DNA from: Rhizobium sp. NZLR1 | GTDB taxonomy: Bacteria > Pseudomonadota > Alphaproteobacteria > Rhizobiales > Rhizobiaceae | Length of the DNA: 64,000 bases | Assembly (NCBI RefSeq): GCF_017357385.1 | Contig: NZ_CP071632.1 | Coordinates: 563,501-627,500, forward strand | Direction: 5' to 3' | The notes under the pieces: model-generated | Told to the model about the DNA's origin: nothing | Seen by the model: only the letters and a program-made list of their open reading frames with translations | Databases searched by the model: none | Part shown: positions 59,652-64,000 of the stretch, piece after piece | Position numbering within the stretch: position 1 is the stretch's first letter | How the letters are laid out: each line of letters opens with the position of its first letter | Position numbers and translations under genes: made by a program

Positions 59652-59720
59652 TCAGCTCCGGCGACGAAACATAGTCTGTCCATCGTCGCCGCGATAGCTG
59701 CCTTCTCCGCCGATGGCAGC

Positions 59721-60422
59721 TCAGAAATTCTCCGTCCAGGGCCGGACTTCGACCTCCAGCGACCATGCGCTGCGGTGCTGGCGAAGCACGTCGATATAGG
59801 TCTGGGCGATCGCCTCCGGCGAAAGCGTGCCATCCGGCTTCTCCGCCCGGTCCGGCCGCATCTGCGAGCGCACCGCGCCGTCGATGACGAAATGCGCGAC
59901 GTGGATGCCCATCGGCCCAAGTTCACGAGCCGCACTCTGGGCAAGGCCGCGCAGCGCAAACTTGCCCATCGCGAAGGGGGCCGATTGCGCATAACCCTTG
60001 ACGCTCGCCGAAGCGCCGGTGAACAGGATGGCGCCGCGGCCGCGCGGTATCATCCGCTGCGCCGCCTGCTGCGCCACCAGAAAACCGCCGAAAGCGGTGG
60101 TCGCGATCGCCTTTTCGACATCGGCGGGATCGAGTTCGGCCAGCGGTCCGCGCAGGCGGGCGCCGGCGTTGAAGATCACCACGTCAGGTCCGCCGATCGC
60201 GCCGGCAGCCTCTTCGAACAGCGCTGCAACGCTTTGCGGCTGCGAGACGTCGGCGGTAAAGGCGCTGGCGCCGGTCTGCTCGATGAGCAGCTGGAGCTTT
60301 TCGACATTGCGGGCGGCAAGCCCGACCTTGACGCCGAGCGCCGACAATTGCCGTGCAAGCGACGCACTGATGCCGGAGCCCGCGCCGACGATGAGGGCGC
60401 TCTCATAGGGAAAGTCGGTCAT
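59721..60422 (-). CDS. Short-chain dehydrogenase/reductase-like protein with altered active site
   Basis: 233-aa Rossmann protein: cofactor motif SALIVGAGSGISASLARQLS, NAG in VIFNAGARLRGPL, the Ser in GAILFTGASASVKGY. The usual Y-x-x-x-K appears as F-A-M-G-K (SAPFAMGKFALRGLAQSAAR), so the catalytic Tyr is replaced by Phe. The protein may be a weak or non-catalytic SDR, or use another residue. It is one of the extended alphaproteobacterial SDRs with this change. Monocistronic, 54 bp from the glycosylase. Confidence 0.88.
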   Translation of the reverse strand: MTDFPYESALIVGAGSGISASLARQLSALGVKVGLAARNVEKLQLLIEQTGASAFTADVSQPQSVAALFEEAAGAIGGPDVVIFNAGARLRGPLAELDPADVEKAIATTAFGGFLVAQQAAQRMIPRGRGAILFTGASASVKGYAQSAPFAMGKFALRGLAQSAARELGPMGIHVAHFVIDGAVRSQMRPDRAEKPDGTLSPEAIAQTYIDVLRQHRSAWSLEVEVRPWTENF

Positions 60423-60476
60423 GATATCCTCCTCGATGAATCGTCCGGAAGACGTAGGAACTCCGAGCGGCCTGCG

Positions 60477-61184
60477 CTACTGCCCGTGCGAATTTCCGTG
60501 CGTGTGCGCCGCATCGATCGAATAGGCGCTGATGCGCGACAGGAGGATGAAGGAAAGGCCAGTCTCCTCCGCCCAGTCGTTGAAGGCCTGCTGGATCAGC
60601 GGCTGGTCCTTCTTCGCCATGCCGGAGGAGGAGAGCGGCACACCGGCCGATCTCAGGCAGGCGAGCACGTCGATCGTGCTGACGAAGCTGTCACGGCCGA
60701 TGCCCCGCAGGAAATATTGCCCGGTCATGCCGCCGAGCCGGCTGCCGCGTTTCCCCAACAGGTCGAGAAGGCCGATCTGGTTCTCCCGCGGCCAGTCGGC
60801 CAAGAAGACGCCGGCACTGCCGTGTTCCCGTGCCAGTTCGCGGATGAAGGCGGCATTGGCGCGAACCGACATGATCTTCGCACCGTTGCGGATGATCCGT
60901 TCGTCCGAAGTCAGGTCATGCCAATAATCGTCGGGCGCGATATTCAGCATAGCCGCCTCGAAGCCGGAAAACGCCGCCTCGAAACCCGGCCACTTCGCAT
61001 CGATCACCTTCTGGACGAAGCCGCTGTAGAAGATGCGCCGGGTCATGTCTGCGAGGATGCGGTCGTCGGGCATGGTGCGCAGCCGGTTGTGATCCGGCCT
61101 ATGCTTCTCCAGCAAGGCCTGCAAAGCGGCGGCTCCGCCCTTCCGCTGCTCCGCACGCTGCCTTATCGCCTCGAAACTGATCAT
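60477..61184 (-). CDS. DNA-3-methyladenine glycosylase I-like protein
   Basis: 235-aa protein related to the Tag/HhH glycosylase group: MPDDRILADMTRRIFYSGFV, QKVIDAKWPGFEAAFSGFEA, DERIIRNGAKIMSVRANAAF, IRELAREHGSAGVFLADWP, GMTGQYFLRGIGRDSFVST. It should remove 3-methyladenine from DNA in base-excision repair. The start at ATG 61184 has GGGGAGG at a good 9-nt spacing; an ATG at 61193 is too close to that site. The tail AAHTHGNSHGQ is His-rich, an unusual end. Confidence 0.82.
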   Translation of the reverse strand: MISFEAIRQRAEQRKGGAAALQALLEKHRPDHNRLRTMPDDRILADMTRRIFYSGFVQKVIDAKWPGFEAAFSGFEAAMLNIAPDDYWHDLTSDERIIRNGAKIMSVRANAAFIRELAREHGSAGVFLADWPRENQIGLLDLLGKRGSRLGGMTGQYFLRGIGRDSFVSTIDVLACLRSAGVPLSSSGMAKKDQPLIQQAFNDWAEETGLSFILLSRISAYSIDAAHTHGNSHGQ

Positions 61185-61359
61185 CCCGACCATCCTCCCC
61201 TGGCATTCCCGAATTGCGGGTTGAAAGACGCTTGCGTTTATACGCCGTTCCACGATGGACAAGGAAGGGGAGACGACGTCTCGTGCCTTTCGGGCCCTTC
61301 ATCGCCCGCAGACTCGTCATGACAAATTTTTTCATGAAAGGCGGCGAAGCGGCAGAATT

Positions 61360-61381
61360 TGACGTTTACGCAAACGTCAAT
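61360..61381. promoter_or_regulatory. Perfect inverted repeat upstream of the acyl-CoA dehydrogenase
   Basis: TTGACGTTT-ACGC-AAACGTCAA is a 9+4+9 inverted repeat 63 bp before the start. It resembles operators of TetR or MerR-type regulators of fatty-acid or branched-chain acyl-CoA catabolism, and its TTGACG could also serve as a -35 box. Candidate regulator site for the fatty-acid operon. Confidence 0.6.
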
Positions 61382-61444
61382 ATTTTGTAAGACAGTCCCC
61401 GAGGCCGTCGCGACCCGCGCAGTCGAATGGGAGGAAATCCAGAG

Positions 61445-63241
61445 ATGCCAGTCTACAAGGCCCCGGTGACCGATACGCTCTTCGTCCTGAACGACGTGCT
61501 GGGCCTCGAACGCTACAACAATCTTCCCGGTTTTGCCGACGCGACGCCTGACATGATCGAGGCGATCCTCGGCGAGGCTGGAAAGGTTGCAGAGGAGGCT
61601 CTCTTCCCGGTGAATTATTCCGGCGATCAGGAAGGCTGCCATCGCCACGACGATGCCAGCGTCTCGACGCCGAAGGGCTTCAAGGAGGCTTACAAGGCCT
61701 ATCGCGAAGGCGGCTGGATCGGCCTTGCCGTGCCCGAGGAATTCGGCGGGCAGGGGCTTCCCTATACGCTGCATACCGCCGTCGGCGAATATACCTCCGC
61801 CGCCAACATGTCGCTGATGATGTATCCGGGCCTGACGCAAGGCGCGATCGCCGCGATCCTCGTCCATGGTTCGTCCGAGCAGAAGAGCACCTATCTGCCG
61901 AAGATGGTGGACGGCTCCTGGACCGGCACCATGAACCTCACCGAGCCGCATTGCGGCACCGATCTCGGCATGCTGCGCACCAAGGCGGTGCCGCAGGCCG
62001 ACGGCAGCTACAGGATCTCCGGCCAGAAGATCTTCATCTCTGCCGGTGAGCATGATCTCGCCGACAATATCGTCCACCTGGTGCTTGCCCGCATCGAAGG
62101 CGCGCCCGAGGGCACCAAGGGCATCTCGCTGTTCATTGTTCCGAAATTCCTCGTCGGCAAGGACGGCGCCCTCGGCGCCCGCAATGCTGTCTCCTGCGGC
62201 GCGATCGAGCACAAGATGGGCATCCACGCCAACGCCACCTGCGTCATGAATTACGACGAGGCGACGGGTTTCCTGATCGGCGCCGAAAACCGCGGCCTCA
62301 ACGCCATGTTCGTGATGATGAACGAGGCCCGACTGATGGTCGGCCTGCAGGGCATCGCCATTTCCGAGATCGCCTATCAGAACGCCGCCAACTATGCCCG
62401 CGACCGTATCCAGGGCCGCTCGCTGTCCGGTCCCAAGGCGCCGGATAAGAAGGCCGATCCGATCATCGTTCATCCCGATATTCGTCGCACCTTGATGACC
62501 ATCCGCGCTTTCAACGAGGGTGGCCGGGCCTTTCTGCTGTGGACCGCGCTCAAGTCGGACATTGCTCACCGTGCCACTGACGAGAAGGAGCGCCAGACGG
62601 CTGACGATATTCTCGGCCTCGTCACCCCGATCCTCAAGGGCGTGATGACCGATAAGGGCTTCGATCATGCTGTCATGGCCCAGCAGGTTTTCGGCGGCCA
62701 CGGCTATATCGAAGAACACGGTATGAGCCAGTATGTGCGCGATGCCCGCATCGCCATGATCTATGAAGGCGCCAACGGCATTCAGGCGCTCGATCTCGTC
62801 GGCCGCAAGCTCGCCTTGAACGGCGGCCGTGCCGCCATGGCGCTGTTCAAGGAGATCGGCGATTTCTGCGAAGAGAATCGGGACAATGAAAAACTGTCCT
62901 TCTTCACCAAGCATCTGAAGAAGGGCTTGAACGACGCCCAGGGCGCGACCATGTGGTTCATGCAGAACGCCATGGCCAAGCCCGACAATGCCGGCGCCGG
63001 CTCGACTGATTACATGCACCTCTTCGGCCTTGTCGTTCTCGGCTATATGTGGGCAAAGATGGCGAAAGCCGCCGAGGACGGCCTTGCATCCGGCGATGGA
63101 ACCCGTGAGGATTTCCTGAGGAATAAGCTGGTGACCGCCCGCTTCTTCATGGAACGCATCATGCCAGAAACCGCGCTTCGCAAGACCCGTATCGAAGCCG
63201 GTGCAGACACGATGATGGAACTTGCCGCCGAAGCGTTTTGA
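61445..63241 (+). CDS. Acyl-CoA dehydrogenase (FadE-like, long form)
   Basis: 598-aa FAD enzyme of fatty-acid beta-oxidation. Start ATG 61445 (MPVYKAPVTDTLFVLNDVLG) after GGAGG; the frame is open further up. Motifs: YTLHTAVGEYTSAANMSLMM, GTMNLTEPHCGTDLGMLRTK, QKIFISAGEHDLADN, NEARLMVGLQGIAISEIAYQ, AQQVFGGHGYIEEHGMSQY and the catalytic region ARIAMIYEGANGIQALDLVG. Long-form acyl-CoA dehydrogenases of this size occur next to thiolase genes in rhizobia, as here. It is the first gene of the operon with an operator-like repeat upstream. Confidence 0.95.
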   Translation: MPVYKAPVTDTLFVLNDVLGLERYNNLPGFADATPDMIEAILGEAGKVAEEALFPVNYSGDQEGCHRHDDASVSTPKGFKEAYKAYREGGWIGLAVPEEFGGQGLPYTLHTAVGEYTSAANMSLMMYPGLTQGAIAAILVHGSSEQKSTYLPKMVDGSWTGTMNLTEPHCGTDLGMLRTKAVPQADGSYRISGQKIFISAGEHDLADNIVHLVLARIEGAPEGTKGISLFIVPKFLVGKDGALGARNAVSCGAIEHKMGIHANATCVMNYDEATGFLIGAENRGLNAMFVMMNEARLMVGLQGIAISEIAYQNAANYARDRIQGRSLSGPKAPDKKADPIIVHPDIRRTLMTIRAFNEGGRAFLLWTALKSDIAHRATDEKERQTADDILGLVTPILKGVMTDKGFDHAVMAQQVFGGHGYIEEHGMSQYVRDARIAMIYEGANGIQALDLVGRKLALNGGRAAMALFKEIGDFCEENRDNEKLSFFTKHLKKGLNDAQGATMWFMQNAMAKPDNAGAGSTDYMHLFGLVVLGYMWAKMAKAAEDGLASGDGTREDFLRNKLVTARFFMERIMPETALRKTRIEAGADTMMELAAEAF

Positions 63242-63248
63242 CGAATTC

Positions 63249-63410
63249 CCCCTTCTCCCCTGCGTGGAGAAGATGTCCGAAGGACAGATGAGGGGGTGAG
63301 CGACGAAGGAGCGAACGGCCGCGCGCAAGCAAGGTCGAGTTTGCCGCGAGCGCCCTCTCATCCGACCTTCGGCCACCTTCTCCCCGAGGGGAGAAGGGGA
63401 GTTGAAATTC
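63249..63410. repeat. Rhizobial intergenic mosaic-type repeat, third copy
   Basis: It holds CCTTCTCCCCTGCGTGGAGA, GTCCGAAGGACAGATGAGGG and CACCTTCTCCCCGAGGGGAG. The layout of nested inverted repeats is like 32547-32705 and 35004-35165. It lies between the acyl-CoA dehydrogenase and thiolase genes without a clear end to the operon. Confidence 0.75.
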
Positions 63411-63440
63411 ACCGGCCTCGCCGCCGATAGGGAGCAGAAC

Positions 63441-64000
63441 ATGACCGAGGTTTTTATTTACGACCACGTCCGCACGCCGCGCGGCCGCGGCAAGAAGGAC
63501 GGCGCCCTGCATGAGGTGCCTTCCGTGCGCTTGGCGGCCAAGACGCTGGAAGCGATCCGCGACCGCAACGGGCTCGATACCACGACCGTCGACGACATCA
63601 TCATGGGCTGTGTCGATCCGGTCATGGATGCCGGTGCCGTCATCCCCAAGGCAGCCGCCTTCGAAGCCGGTTATTCCACCAGGGCGCCCGGCATGCAGAT
63701 CTCCAGATTCTGCGCCTCCGGCCTCGATGCCGTCAATTTCGGCGCCGGCAAGATTGCCCAAGGGGCCGACGACATCGTCATCGCGGGCGGCGTCGAAAGC
63801 ATGTCCCGCGTCGGCCTCGGCATGTCCGGCGGCGCCTGGTTCATGGATCCCTCGGTGAATTTCCCGGCCTATTTCATGCCGCAGGGCGTCTCCGCCGATC
63901 TGATCGCCACCAAATATGGTTTCAGCAGAACCGATGTCGACGCCTACGCCGTCGGGAGCCAGAAGCGCGCTGGACATGCCTGGCAGCAGGGTTGGTTCGA
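63441..64000 (+). CDS. Acetyl-CoA acyltransferase/thiolase, 5' part only
   Basis: Thiolase of fatty-acid oxidation, incomplete at the window's right edge (186 codons seen). It starts MTEVFIYDHVRTPRGRGKKD at ATG 63441 after GGGAGC. The nucleophilic Cys lies in ISRFCASGLDAVNFGAGK, and further on comes VIAGGVESMSRVGLG. The C-terminal His/Cys catalytic residues lie outside. It follows the acyl-CoA dehydrogenase on the same strand, as in fad operons, so it is FadA-like. A bifunctional FadB-type gene would be expected next. Confidence 0.93.
   Translation, partial: MTEVFIYDHVRTPRGRGKKDGALHEVPSVRLAAKTLEAIRDRNGLDTTTVDDIIMGCVDPVMDAGAVIPKAAAFEAGYSTRAPGMQISRFCASGLDAVNFGAGKIAQGADDIVIAGGVESMSRVGLGMSGGAWFMDPSVNFPAYFMPQGVSADLIATKYGFSRTDVDAYAVGSQKRAGHAWQQGWF

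Noticed and set aside
61238-63442. Long minus-strand open frame (734 codons) over the acyl-CoA dehydrogenase
   Set aside because: It is antisense to a clear enzyme gene, has no recognisable motif and has the His/Ala/Asp-rich content typical of shadow frames in high-GC DNA.
1-64000. CRISPR array
   Set aside because: No regular repeat-spacer pattern seen, and no cas genes among the recognised products.

Overview
The window looks like a chromosomal segment of a Rhizobium species of the leguminosarum/etli group. The evidence is a metZ gene under a SAM-II riboswitch, a PodJ-like polar organiser, high-GC rhizobial codon use, and several palindromic intergenic repeats of the rhizobial mosaic type. 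No single marker fixes the species.

Layout. (1) 1-1823 is core: the 5' part of metZ with its SAM-II leader, a double-length dCTP-deaminase-family gene, and tRNA-Gly(CCC). (2) 1801-31491 is a genomic island of about 29.7 kb. It starts in the 3' end of the tRNA and ends in a perfect 23-bp copy of that end (31469-31491). A P4-type tyrosine integrase lies directly after the tRNA, and the DNA is visibly richer in A+T than its flanks. (3) 31492-64000 is core again: chemotaxis receptor, transporter components, pyrD, a MATE exporter, two paralogous YitT membrane proteins flanking an Rrf2/AhpD pair, a ligase-associated helicase plus phosphoesterase, podJ, and the start of a fatty-acid oxidation operon.

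Island cargo. First comes a compact restriction-like cassette: cytosine-5 methyltransferase, ParB-like protein, SNF2 helicase, Vsr nuclease and an EVE/PUA-like-HNH endonuclease. Next is a lone ATPase whose C-terminus carries an R-x4-H motif resembling HEPN RNases, then a serine recombinase. Two complete insertion sequences follow, each with inverted ends and a target duplication: an IS3-family element (12208-13478, duplication ACCT) and an IS66-family element (17180-20058, duplication GTCGCGCC) that carries an extra gene. The rest holds an unusual number of exported proteins: a 916-aa plus 209-aa pair, a lipoprotein plus membrane protein pair, and an operon of six signal-peptide proteins that includes a caspase-like peptidase and an HELGH zinc peptidase. 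Plasmid- or phage-type genes (DUF3768, AlpA-like regulator, unknowns) lie between.

The best candidates for undescribed systems are the MTase/ParB/SNF2/Vsr/EVE-HNH cassette, the ATPase-HEPN gene, and the exported caspase/metallopeptidase operon. All assignments come from reading motifs; no database search was run.
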